64,000 nt of DNA from Sepiola atlantica (lineage: Eukaryota; Mollusca; Cephalopoda; Sepiida; Sepiolidae): NCBI GenBank assembly GCA_963556195.1, contig OY744528.1, forward strand, positions 63,631,646 through 63,695,645, in the 5' to 3' direction. The position numbers and the translations under genes were made by a program. Shown here piece by piece: positions 1-11,812 of this stretch. The first letter of the stretch is position 1. Each line of letters opens with the position of its first letter. Under the pieces are notes generated by a model. That model ran no database searches, was not told the DNA's origin, and saw only the letters and a list, made by a program, of their open reading frames with translations.

Positions 1-1030
1 CATAATCTGATTCTCAAAACTATCGGAAAGACAATATCCAGCAAAAATTGAATACATATATAAAAGTTTCCCTAAACAAGCTTTTTAGAAGTCAAATCCA
101 ACTCAGTCAAAATAATTACGAAATTACCAAAACGAATCTTTACATAGAGTATGTGAAGCTTAAATTTCTTTTCATGTCGGCAGAAGCAAGTTAAAATCTT
201 AAATATTAAATATTGAGCTTCATTTAGTTTTAGAAATTGATTCGAATAAGAATCGCTCTGAACTATACAGAGTGTCCGCAAAAGATGAAACTCACTCTTT
301 GACTTGCCAGTACTCATGCATTCTGTGTTCAGTAGATGTTTATTTATATACATACAATCCTAAAAAGTTAAATTTAATTCACGAAAATAACTTGTTTTAC
401 AAAGGATTATTAATTGTCATTTATAAGTATTTAATGTTCTCTCTTATTCTTTTTTGTTCGTTGTGTTCTATATAAAACTATCTATATAATGAAGTTTTAG
501 TTCCTCTCTGTTTCTTTGTTTTTATTTGTTCACGAACTCTACGTAAACTTTTAGAGATAGATCCGCATAACTATATATATATATTGAAATTATATTACAC
601 AGTATACTTGGATAAGTATATCATGCGTTCCACGTTTGCGCTCATTTATTTCATCTATAAATTGTAAAATATGGAAATTTACAACAACAATAAAAATGTT
701 AATAAGAGTTTAAGAGCTTGGAGCAAAAATGAGCAATGATTCTGAAACGTTTGGTGTAGATATTTAATCACAGAGTTGGAAGATAAGTAATTAGTCAATT
801 TCACCTATTTCATACCGTTCGGCTCGTTAGTCAAGCGGGTTAGGACAAAACCACACGCAATTGAAATTTTCTGTTCTGACGCAAAACATGTACACGTCTC
901 CTTTTTCACATTTGGTTTATTTTGTTTTTTCAGCACCGTAAACTAAATTATTTGTTTATTTAATAGACATTACAAACATCAACAGGAAGATAATCGTATT
1001 ACATGATATACTACAGTAATAAATTCCAAA
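1..1030. other. AT-rich non-coding stretch
   Basis: No coding region, RNA gene or clear repeat was recognised. The DNA is AT-rich with short runs of TA. The two short open frames near 72-475 overlap on opposite strands, have biased composition and no recognisable domain, so they are treated as chance frames. Confidence 0.5.
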
Positions 1031-1031
1031 A

Positions 1032-1157
<126 letters not shown>

Positions 1158-1489
1158 ACATCAAATCTCGCTAGTTCTAGCCATGCTGAAGAGCTGTAGA
1201 CACCGCAGCACATGTCCGTGAATGATATTTGATCTATTAAATAAGATATTTTCGTATTGCATCATGTCATACCAGTGGTTTCGAGCCTCCGTACTTATAA
1301 ATACCGTACTAATTTCTCTTTCGAGCTATTGCTTTTTCACTGTACGGAATTTAACACTGGTTTGTGGTTCGTGTAAATTCTTAAATTCAAAACTTCCCGG
1401 TGTATAGCTGTAAATTGTCTAGTTAGAGAAAACACTACCAGGCATTTTTAAAAATTACTTCGTACCTACATTCATTTATGAACTTAGCG

Positions 1490-1990
1490 TTAATAACAAA
1501 ATTCCGTGTTTAAGTGTTCTCATTGATTCTTACAATGACACATTCATCAATTCTTTCTATAAAAAATCTACCTTTATTGATACATGCATTTTAAGTTATA
1601 GAAATAAAATTAATGATTAGAAACTTAGAAAATACTAATAACAATTAGCTAAATAATTCCCACTACATAAATCTATTCTACTTTAACCAAATAAATACTA
1701 ACTTTAAATTGAAAGAAAAAGCTCTTTAAAATACAATACATCGCTATATATCCCCCATCAACTCTAATAATAAAATAAGATTCACTATTTATTAGTAAAC
1801 ACTGAAAACATCAAACCCTGTTGTTTAAATAAACTTCTCAGACTCAAAACACATTAGGAAGAACCAATGTAATATATCAGTTCTAATGCCCCATTAGAGT
1901 ATGTATCTCCGACAATAATAATAATCAAACTAATTGTTACATCGGTTAACTACCGCAACACTTCCGAAGACTTTGGATCATGGCCGCCAA
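1490..1990 (+). pseudogene. Penelope-like retroelement (PLE) fragment, C-terminal part
   Basis: Reading plus-strand frames piecewise gives features of the end of a PLE polyprotein. VLIDSYNDTF at about 1515-1544 corresponds to the VLIDASNKSF segment just after the RT domain of the longer copy at 24300. The linker before the endonuclease follows. At about 1885-1915 comes a CPxxxC then ISDNN segment, the start of the GIY-YIG-type region. The DNA from 1740 to 1960 is closely similar to 62965-63180. PLE proteins are reverse transcriptases joined to a GIY-YIG endonuclease and copy their own RNA into the genome. This copy has stops and frameshifts throughout and no upstream RT catalytic motif, so it is dead. 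A hammerhead ribozyme motif lies about 500 bp downstream. Confidence 0.7.
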
Positions 1991-2486
1991 CACCACCAGT
2001 GCGGAGAGACGTTTTATCAAGTAACAAAAAAAATAAGTTTGGTTATTCTTGTTTTTGATTTAAAAAAATGACTCAATAACTGGTCACCTCTGAAGATTGA
2101 ATTTATTCCGAAATATAAGATTAATGTAAAAAAATATATATATAAATTAATCTCGCATTTTTAATGGCTTACATTTTATTTTCCTTAACATATCCAACAA
2201 TGCTTTAAATGGACGATCAACCAATATTACATACCTTCGCCGCACCTGAAGATGTGTTTTTTCGGAATTTAACTCTGAATCCTCTCATGTCATTTCTCGT
2301 GCCTTTTAACGACCTACCTATCTACATTTCACTTTCTCCGCTGGACTTTTTGACACCGGGCTTTTTTGCAATCGGACATTTGCTTGCATTCGGGCAGAGT
2401 ATTGCCTTGTGTTTTTCCCCATAAATCTTTATTTTACTTTTTCAAATTTTAAATCTCGGCCTTTGCCAACTTATCTATCCCAGCGA
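1991..2486. other. Non-coding DNA between PLE fragment and ribozyme, probably PLE 3' region
   Basis: No recognisable protein. The 71-codon open frame at 2209-2424 has no domain I know. From about 2330 the sequence resembles 43620-43760, which also sits upstream of a hammerhead-like motif, so this is probably PLE untranslated sequence. Confidence 0.4.
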
Positions 2487-2536
2487 TTTCCTCTGATGAT
2501 AAGATATTGATCTTTGAAAAGCCTGGCTTAAGGAAA
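2487..2536 (+). ncRNA. Hammerhead ribozyme motif, complete conserved core
   Basis: The order of elements fits a hammerhead self-cleaving RNA. Stem I is TTTCCT (2487-2492) with AGGAAA (2531-2536), six pairs. The core CTGATGA is at 2493-2499. Stem II is AAGAT (2501-2505) with ATCTT (2510-2514), flanked by a T/T apposition at 2500/2515 where a G-C pair is usual. The core GAA is at 2516-2518. Stem III is AAGC (2519-2522) with GCTT (2526-2529) closed by a 3-base loop. Position 17 is A2530, so the predicted cut is between 2530 and 2531. Hammerheads are known in PLE terminal repeats, where they process tandem transcripts, and a PLE fragment lies just upstream. Activity is inferred. Confidence 0.75.
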
Positions 2537-2640
2537 AATTTAACTTGAATAAATTGCCTTTTTGCGGAATATACCTTGCTCTGAGCAACTGAATTGAAAA
2601 AAGATTTGACTTTTGCTTTTCTAATTCCTTTTCATCCTTC

Positions 2641-2643
<3 letters not shown>

Positions 2644-2700
<57 letters not shown>
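2644..2700. repeat. (TA)n microsatellite
   Basis: Pure alternating TA, about 57 bp, directly after the sequence that follows the ribozyme. Confidence 0.95.
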
Positions 2701-2702
<2 letters not shown>

Positions 2703-3239
2703 CTATTTAATTTGCCTGTTTCGTTTCTTAAACCCAATTTCTTTTATTTCAACTGAGCGGAATTCCAATTAATTTCTTTTGATATATTAATATTTTTTTT
2801 CGACGACATCCTTCATTTTAGAGGAATAATATAGGTTGTGGAATTCCGCACACCGGAACGTTGACCTCGTTTTCATTTAAGGCTCAATAAAAACCTTTAA
2901 AAAAACGAACGTGTACAAAACAAGAAAGGCCGAATTATTTCCATCTGGGACCTAAGTATACGATCATCGGATGTGATGTTTAATCTTACGGGGTTCTAAT
3001 GTTTTTCTTTAAAATATGACGACACTATGTATTTGATCGTTTAGCATATTACGTCTAATCAGAGTTCAGTTCAGCGCTATTACCCCTTAGTTTGTTTTCG
3101 CATTTCTGATGCGTCTTAGCATTTCTCAGAGACGCTCTGTCTATCAGTTGGTCGGCCCATCTGTGACGCTGAAGTAAAATATATTATCTTCATCGCGAAA
3201 CGCACCTACTTAATAGCCAACTCTTATATATTTTTATAT
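2701..3239. other. AT-rich non-coding stretch
   Basis: No coding signal or recognised repeat seen. Confidence 0.4.
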
Positions 3240-3370
3240 AAAATCTGGTGTGTATGTATGTTTATATATTTGTATGTATAGGATTCACTCCTAAATTATG
3301 AATTTTGGAACACAGATGTTAGCCGTAAGGGGTGGTAATATGGGATATATTTAGTTTAATTTAGTTTTGC
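3240..3370 (-). repeat. Dispersed repeat family R1, partial copy
   Basis: Contains a block around ATAGGATTCACTCCTAA with flanks that match the reverse complement of 58640-58750 and also resemble 28190-28260 and 63840-63960. In the opposite orientation the family reads: short T/C-rich start, ACATTAAACTAAATATAG, a GACCTYTTACGC block, then a TATATAAACATATA end. No coding capacity was seen. Origin unknown. Confidence 0.6.
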
Positions 3371-4084
3371 GCAAAAGGGGGTAGAAAAAAAGATACTTTC
3401 GAATTTGTGAAACAATAGATATAAGCCATCAATTAATAAAAATTCCCCAATTTTAATTTTTTATTGGGGTATTTTAAAATGAATTTAGGGGGCATAATCT
3501 ATATACATTAGACACTAATTAAACACGACTTCATGAATTTCAATTTCTGAAGAGCCCTTATGCGTAAGCCTTCAATTTTAGACATTATCTAAGATTAAAA
3601 TCATGTAATGGGTTTTTTATCAAACTGTGAATAATGATTCAAGACATAAGTTTTAACATCACTATAACTTGATTTTAATTTTTGTAAAGGGACATACAAT
3701 GGTGCAAAACTCTTTGTGGAATTAATTATCAATCTTGGCTGAGATATTCTTTTAGTTTTTTTTAATAAACAAATCATCACCACTATCAAGGCTAAACGCC
3801 ACACGAGGATAAAGATTAAATACATGGATAGATTGACCCCAGTTACTCGCTTCCCAACGAGGGTCGAGTTACACACAAAGTCGGTTTTAACGTGGGAATA
3901 TCGTGCTCATCAAAAACTCTGGATTTGGACAAGAAAATTGCCACAGTCTATAAGGATTTCTCCTTCACTGAGCAATGGTGGAAAACTTGCAGTGTAGTAT
4001 CAGAACAGATTCCACACTGCTCTTGTTAGTTGAATGATGAAGACTATTATGAGATGATTGAAACTGATGAATATAATGAACTAA
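3371..4084. other. Non-coding stretch
   Basis: Nothing supported. A 91-codon minus-strand frame (3601-3876) contains a hydrophobic stretch but has no match I recognise, no splice context and no neighbouring coding signal. Confidence 0.35.
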
Positions 4085-4330
4085 ATATGATGACTATTAA
4101 GGACAGTTCATGACAAGTATTTATTGATATTGGAGTTGAAGACGACCATGTGGTATTACGTAGGCAAGCAATCACATGATAGTGTTCCACATATAGTATG
4201 GTCTTGGAAAGACACTCTGTTTATGAAAATTTCGTTTGATATAAGGCAGAAAGAAGAAGAAAAAAAAGTGTTTTGTAGTTTTGGTAGAAAGTGGAAGAAA
4301 CAGAAATTGGAGCTCAGTCGATGATATTTA
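4085..4330 (+). repeat. Dispersed repeat family R2, copy 1
   Basis: Closely resembles 55915-56205 in the same orientation. Shared blocks include TTCATGACAAGTA / TTTATGACAAGTA, GACGAC-ATGTGGTA / GACGAC-ATGTGTTA, ATAGTGTTCCAC / ATAATGTGTTCCAC and a purine-rich AGGCAGAAAGAAGAAG block. Both copies carry a short open frame of about 65 codons with a Lys/Glu-rich middle (FDIRQKEEEKK and FDSKQRKEKRK). This may be a decayed coding remnant, but no protein family is recognised. Confidence 0.55.
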
Positions 4331-6045
4331 TATAGGCCTCACCCCCTTTATAAGCGGCTCTCGATCGCTCGTTTTTGTGAAATAGTATGATCGTCGCTCT
4401 ATGACGCTTAAGTTTGAAATAGCGGTTTCATCCTGTCCTGGATATTATATTAAACTACATCCTCTATAGGACAAGAATTTGGGAGCTTTGTGAAGCCACT
4501 CTTTAGTTGCCATCATTGCCACGCCTATTTCGACCCGGAGTGGAAGTATATGTCAGCCCATATTTTGGGGTTGAATTAGAATATGCCTTAGCTTAATAAT
4601 GAATTACCCCTCATCAATGTCCAAATGCCACTTCAGGATAAGTGTTAATGAAATTGTTAGTCGGCGAGGCGATGTGCAACACCTGAGATGATTAGAAACA
4701 ATGGGTGAAATTGTCAGAATTTTCTTATTTCAGTAGATTGCCCGGAAAAAAGTTGATTACATTGGACTTGATTTCAAAATCGATGTCGGCGTATTCTAAA
4801 GTGTGGCAGCAATAATCCATTTTTAACATCATATGGTGAGGCTTCGATCTCGGAGCTTTTGGGAGTCTGGAACCATTCTTTAGCTTTCGTTAACTCCAGG
4901 TCTACTCGTATTAGTTGCGGTAGTACCTATAATGTACAATCTGCAGGGTAAATATAATATAGCGTTTCAAGAAATTTTATTTTAAAAATGTACGCTTAAA
5001 AAGGATTAATTTAATAAACGTTCGTCTACAACACATGTATGCGATTTCGCATAACTTGACATAACGAAGATTGACATACCGTGAAAACCCAAAAGATAAC
5101 ATTTTCAATTATTTGAAATGTTATTGCATCACTCGTTTAACTTACTTGCAGTGAATTATTTATTAGTATGACTTGTGACGGCGAATACATTGCTTAACTC
5201 TCGGCTAAATAAATGCAGACAGCCAGTTGTATGTGACCGAAATCTAACTTCAGTATATTTTTTTACTATTAGAACACCATTTATCAAAGTCAGGAGTTAC
5301 TGGAATGTAATGGTTAATGAAACAGAAAGATTATCAGCCGAAAGATAACGTTCATAAACGGTATGGAGTGCGTTTGATTACTTATGGGGAAGTATAAGAC
5401 AGGAATATGTTGACATTGGATTAGAAAAGTTGTAATCATCATTCAATCATACCCGCGGGAATCCCTTGCAAAATAGTCAGGGGGAACATGTGGTGTTTTT
5501 CTTATCCCAGGCCATCCAGCGACATGTCTGGAGTCCTGTTCATTAAAATTACTAAATTTCTATGTCGATGTTAACGTCTTATTTGCTTTTTTCCTAATTT
5601 TCATGGTAACAGTAATAATTGGATGAATTAAAAAAAGAAACGAAAAATAAGCCCATATTTACTTCTGGGTTTTAGTTGACTTATTTCATCAATTTAGAGC
5701 AATGCAAATCAATATGAGATGTATTCTGCTGATTCACCCATGATGGTCCTCGAAAAAGACGTGTTGTTACTTTGACGTTGTAGAACACAAACACGGACTC
5801 GATATTGCTTCTAGGCCACGCTCTTTCCCTGGGACGTCATATCCTGCAAGTTAGTCATAACTCTTGTCTTTTAACTTTTAATAGGATTTTCGACTACTTT
5901 AACCTATGCTTACTAAAGCCTATGTGGAAAACTATCGTTTAAAAATAATGTATACTTTTTAAACATTATTTTTCACATACCCGCCTCAAATCTTTCTGCA
6001 ATGTTTCTACGTAATTTCTGCCGTAATAGCCTATTATTCCCGATT
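4331..6045. other. Long non-coding stretch
   Basis: No gene supported. Two weakly similar segments at 4475-4520 and 4845-4890 share GGGAGCTTTG / GGAGCTTTTGGGAG followed by CATTCTTTAG, perhaps an old duplication. Confidence 0.35.
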
Positions 6046-6418
<373 letters not shown>

Positions 6419-6487
6419 TTAATGCTCTATCCAGTATATTGAGCTTTATTTTTATCCGGATGTTCACTTATATATTTTGTTGTATTA

Positions 6488-6492
<5 letters not shown>

Positions 6493-6580
<88 letters not shown>

Positions 6581-6587
6581 GTATATA

Positions 6588-6632
<45 letters not shown>
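6493..6632. repeat. (TA)n microsatellite with GTATA interruptions
   Basis: About 140 bp of TA-rich dinucleotide repeat to the right of the palindrome. Confidence 0.95.
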
Positions 6633-6634
<2 letters not shown>

Positions 6635-7656
6635 TTATTGGGCGGTCTCTCTTCGCTTAGTTAAATAATTCTTCCACGGCAAGCCTGTTATTCGCATGCA
6701 TTGTAACTTTGCAACCCACTAATTATAGAATATTTCAGGAAAACTTCATATGATATGGAGAAGTTAAATTAGTTAAGATTTGGCTCATGCCTGCGTTGTC
6801 AGGCTTAGGTATGCAGTCTAATGACTGACTTACGTTATTGTTTTAATTGCAAACCAGCATAGAAAACTCTATAAATGCTCTATATAACGTCAGGCTATGA
6901 AAGTTAAACTAACCTCTTTTAAAGAATAATTTTGAATTTCCGAATAATTAGTACCGAAAGCTGCTTTATTTTCCTGATTCACTTATTTTCGAGTAGGGAT
7001 ATTATAAGACGTATTTGGTCCTTGAAATGAAGTGGAAAAAATTATAAAAGTGATTAAAAAATCTATATTCTTAAAAATAAAATAAATACTTTATTTTAAC
7101 ATTCGTTTATTAATCAATAATTCCTAAAAATTATATTAGGACAGATATTCTTTTTTTCTTTTTGGTGGATTTTCTTTTCAATCAATTTTTATTTTTCAGT
7201 AATTTTTTGTAAAAAAAATTACTTAACTTTCATTGCACGAATGTATTTCTAAAAAACAGGAGAAGTCGTATCGTTATTATTGAAGTTACTACAGGAAAAT
7301 AGGACATTAGTTACAATTGTTCGATATTTTTTAACAAAGAATAAATAGCAATTTTTAAAACAAGTGCTTGCTCAGATAAACTACATGAAGACATAATTTC
7401 GTTCAACTTTAATAGTAAAGTAAGCAATGGAAACATGACATCACGGCTAATGATTGAACTCAGGTTAATTAAAAGGAAAACAATATTATATTTGAGGATG
7501 ACATTAGTGTTGTTGCGTATAGGTTAGTGCTTTACGGACGTGGGAGATCCACTGGATATATTTGTGAGTTTAAAAGTAAGAGTCAAGTCCTACCAGTAAA
7601 AGGAGAGTATAAGGAAAGGTCGAAAGGAGAATATGTAAGAACCGGTCGCCAAATTT
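6633..7656. other. AT-rich non-coding stretch
   Basis: No gene, RNA or repeat family recognised. Confidence 0.4.
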
Positions 7657-7658
7657 TC

Positions 7659-7713
<55 letters not shown>
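7657..7713. repeat. (CT)n microsatellite
   Basis: Nearly pure CT, about 57 bp. Confidence 0.95.
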
Positions 7714-7714
<1 letters not shown>

Positions 7715-10700
7715 GCTCCCTGACTCATTTTTTTTACTTACGTCAACTTAATGTGCTATCTAGATGCCTATTAACTGTGTATTACAGTCTATATTTCGAT
7801 GTTTCTATGATAAGGATATTTTGTCTCTCGTTATGTCGGTTTTCCAGACCCAAAACTTTGATAGAAGAAGAATACAACCATTCAGAACTCCTTCATTACG
7901 TGTTTACGTAATACAAATAAGTCTTTATCATGTAGAGTCAATGTAGAAATAAATCCATTTAAAAACCTTTTGACAAATGTGAATGTCAAGATTTATTTTA
8001 ACAACAGCAACGAATCGTAATCAGCGTCTCATCGCCAGTGTTGCATCCATGTGTTATTTTACAAGTACTTCCACTGAATGTGTTCCGATGAACCTACTCC
8101 ACTTGTACGGCAATCCCCAAGAAATTCACCATGACCCACCCGACTAGCAGAATGATGACGACCCTTCTTTGTGCAGGTCCTTAGATTCTGGAAGATTTTC
8201 TACTATAATAGCTTCCTTCATCGGACAGCTTACCTTTAGAATTCTATCCGTGTTCCCTGTTTTTCCGACTGTACACACATGCAAAAATATAAATGTAATG
8301 TCAACAAACATCATGCTGCCCAACTCTCCTCTCAGGTGTATCCTTCATAAATATGGCCCTATCATACAATCCCCTGGCCCCTTCAGTGGGAATATACCTG
8401 ATCTCGGGTAAACAACAGGAAAAATTAAATAAATTGAAAACGAATAACCTTCAGTCTATGCAAAGTTTCAGTCATTAATATCGAACACTCTTTGTTTTGT
8501 CTCCGCTCAACTATGAGTACAAATGGATACGGCGTGCAAAATTGTCAAAAATTTTCATACATTCTTGGTATTTCCTTTATTTGGGCTGTGGTGGCCTTTT
8601 TCGCTTCAGGAATAGTCTGGGGATTGTTTTGAAACAGATTATATTTGAGATACTCTTACAGATAAAAATATGGGGTTAAGCTCCTGTGAATTTAAGGCCT
8701 ATTTAGAATCTCACCTCCTACTAGTGAGACGATCGCTAAATTTTCGTCCGTATCATTGAACAGCGATAAGAAAGAAACTGTTTGACATTCATGAGTGAAA
8801 CTTGGTGGATCAGCCAGGCATAGACTGAATTCTATTTGTACTAAATATTGCTGGATTCCAGAAAAAGATAATGAATTTTATTAACGACTAGCTGGCTGAC
8901 AATACTCGAAACACATTTTTTTTAAATAATAAACATTTTATTCATAACATTGTGTTAAACACGAAACAAAAATGTTCGCATTTATTCATATAGATTAACA
9001 TTTCATGTACATTTCTCATCAACATTTTGGGAATTTCGATGCAAATTTATTTATCTTTTAAATATGATCTTAAAGAAAAGACAGATGAGGACTATTTGCC
9101 TGGGCGATTGTGCGTGGTGTGTGTTTGGCAACGGTTAAACTTACAATTTAGAAATAGAACGTAACTTGTTAAAACTTAAGTTAGTTTCCCTAAAGAAAAT
9201 GTCGGAAAGAAAAATTTGTACACAATTGACAAATATTTGTCCACGAAATAAAATAATATTCCGAGACGGAACTATTTGTTGTATTAGAATAAAAAAAACA
9301 TTGAATTAAAATGTAATGACAAAAATAGTTCATAATAAACTGTTCTTTTCTAGAGCAATGTGCATATTAGTCAACCTTACGACTGAGAGTGCATATATAT
9401 AAGTGGGATATAAAAAGGTTACGTTGTGGTTCTCGTGTAAAGTTGAATTAAGTTTAAATAGAGCGTTTTGACTTCATTGTTAGCGCGAGAAATTGGCCCA
9501 ACTTTCGCGTGTATTATTAGATTTAATGTAGCGGTTCAGCGTGTACCATGGTTGTATTTGGCAAAAGCAGGAACGTATATTCTTAATCTGCGTCTATTAA
9601 ATCTGCGACTTAAGCGAGGAAATTGTTATTTAAAACTTAATCGGGAACCTCTCACGTAAATGTCATTTCATTTAAACCCTTTAATGCATACTGTTATTTG
9701 ACTACAACAAATAGAAAAGTTGTCATAAATTATCATCAATATTTAGGGGAACAATTATATTTGTTTTTGTGAGAGTCAGGGACATCGAGAAATACGTTTT
9801 ACCTACATTATAAGTCGTTACGGGCCTTTTCAGAAGTCAGCTCAATTGAAGGCACGTTGTTCAAGAACAAGTAAACTCATTCATGAAAGGGTTAAGGCGT
9901 GACAGTGTAACCTTATGGGTACGAGTTTGAAGAGTTCAGTGACCTTCCGAAAAGGAAAGACAGATGAAATCAAATGCTCTTTTTCGCGGATTCAGCTGTT
10001 GTTATTGTTTTTTGTTCATCCAGTCGTCGTAGCGGCTTCTGTGTGGGGAGTTTAAAGTAGAACACGCGAAAAGACACGCAATTTAAAATGATATACTTTC
10101 ATGTTATTATAACTTTTCAGTGGTCGTTTTTGATGAAGACCCGCTATGTGTATGAATGTTTATTTTTGTACGTATGTAGAGCCAGTTGTCGCAAACCACT
10201 TTTGTACGTGGGGGTATCACCTGCTCGCCTAAACTGCGACAACTGTCTCTATGGCTGCCACTATCATTCAGTTCCTTTCTCTCCCTATCTTGATAAGCAA
10301 GTGAATTATATATTTATTTTACTCCCGGATAACGCAGACTAAATACAAATAGTAGTCCTCATGCCTCATAAATATGATCGTTTACCGATGCCAATTCTAT
10401 TTCAAACCGACCGACGTACAAAGCCTGTCATAGAGCTGCGAGGACACATACGGTTTCGGGTGTATCCCTATGAATGGTAAAGTTTGCAGAAGCAATAATA
10501 ATGTGTCCACGTTACTCACTATGACAAATATTCCATAATTCATCTATTTAGAATTGATTACTTAATATAACTCAAAATGAAATGTAGAGCAATTATTTTC
10601 TCTGTTACATTTTTTGTATTTAACTTATTTTAAAAGTTTTTTTGAAATCGAGTACAAGTTTGGATAGGTTTTCAATTACATAGTCAAGTTTACGAAAAAC

Positions 10701-10897
10701 ATAATGTACCCATGTTACTCACCAGGCTGCAGAGAAGATATGTTCAAAAATATCATGATGCGCGGTACAAATAAATTTTAAAAACTAAAAAGAACTCTAT
10801 ATATACGCACCCCATAAATGTTAACATTTACAAAGTATATACATTAAAAAGTTCATAATGATCCTCTCATTTGTTTAGAATATTACCCTGTACACAC

Positions 10898-10903
<6 letters not shown>
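7714..10903. other. Long non-coding stretch without recognised elements
   Basis: Several open frames of 60-85 codons occur on the plus strand (7764-7946, 8169-8411, 8497-8679, 9468-9659, 10088-10342). None has a domain I recognise, a convincing exon context or a related copy in this window. The frame at 10088-10342 has several Cys residues (RASCRK, NCDNCLYGC), but spacing and flanks do not define a family. Treated as unique non-coding DNA. Confidence 0.35.

Positions 10904-10946
<43 letters not shown>
10904..10946. repeat. (TA)n microsatellite
   Basis: Pure TA, about 43 bp. Confidence 0.95.
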
Positions 10947-10947
<1 letters not shown>

Positions 10948-11462
10948 CTACATTTTACATATCAAGAATTTATTCAACTTACCAATAATTTTTTTTCAAA
11001 ACAAAAAATCTCGGTACAATCAAAAAGCTGTTTTATATGGCAATCTCGGATCTTTTTCATATAGACTCATCAGAAAAACAGAAAGTGCTCAATCAGAAAA
11101 AAATACATAGCGATGAAATAAACTATAATTTAAAAAAACAAACAACTCACATAGAATTCATCGCAATGTATTTTTCTGATTGAGAACTTGCTGGTGATCT
11201 GATAAGTCAATGGAAGAAAAATCCGGGATTTACATATACATATCGGTTGTTCTGTGAATTAAACGTCACCGTAATTGCACCGAAGTTTTTGTTTCGAAAA
11301 AATGATTGGCAAGTTGAATAACATATTAGTCTTTGAAATGTAACAAAATATTTTTATTGATATATGTTCTGCTGTTATATGTAAACAATCATCGAGCTTT
11401 TACTTTGAAAAGGTTGGTATATATAAAGAATAGAAAGTATATACAAATACATTTTTACAGAG
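10947..11462. other. AT-rich non-coding stretch
   Basis: Nothing supported. Confidence 0.4.

Positions 11463-11530
<68 letters not shown>
11463..11530. repeat. (TA)n microsatellite
   Basis: Pure TA, about 68 bp. Confidence 0.95.
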
Positions 11531-11538
<8 letters not shown>

Positions 11539-11727
11539 TCATTCAGAACGTTGCCGATTCCACTGGGCATAGAATTTTTTTAAAATAGAAAAAGTCAGCT
11601 CATCTGGATGAAACCGCGGTACGTTTCTGAAATATGTAACGTATAGTTTTCAAATAAATTATGTTAGCTCTTACTCCTCTGCGATCGAGCACTTTATTGA
11701 TTTATTTTCAATATAACATGACACACA

Positions 11728-11730
<3 letters not shown>

Positions 11731-11812
<82 letters not shown>
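11731..11812. repeat. (TA)n-(GA)n compound microsatellite
   Basis: About 30 bp TA followed directly by about 50 bp GA. Confidence 0.95.

Noticed and set aside
815..880. tRNA-like box A (CGTTAGTCAAGCGGGTTAGG)
   Set aside because: No box B at a suitable distance and no cloverleaf; a chance or very decayed match.
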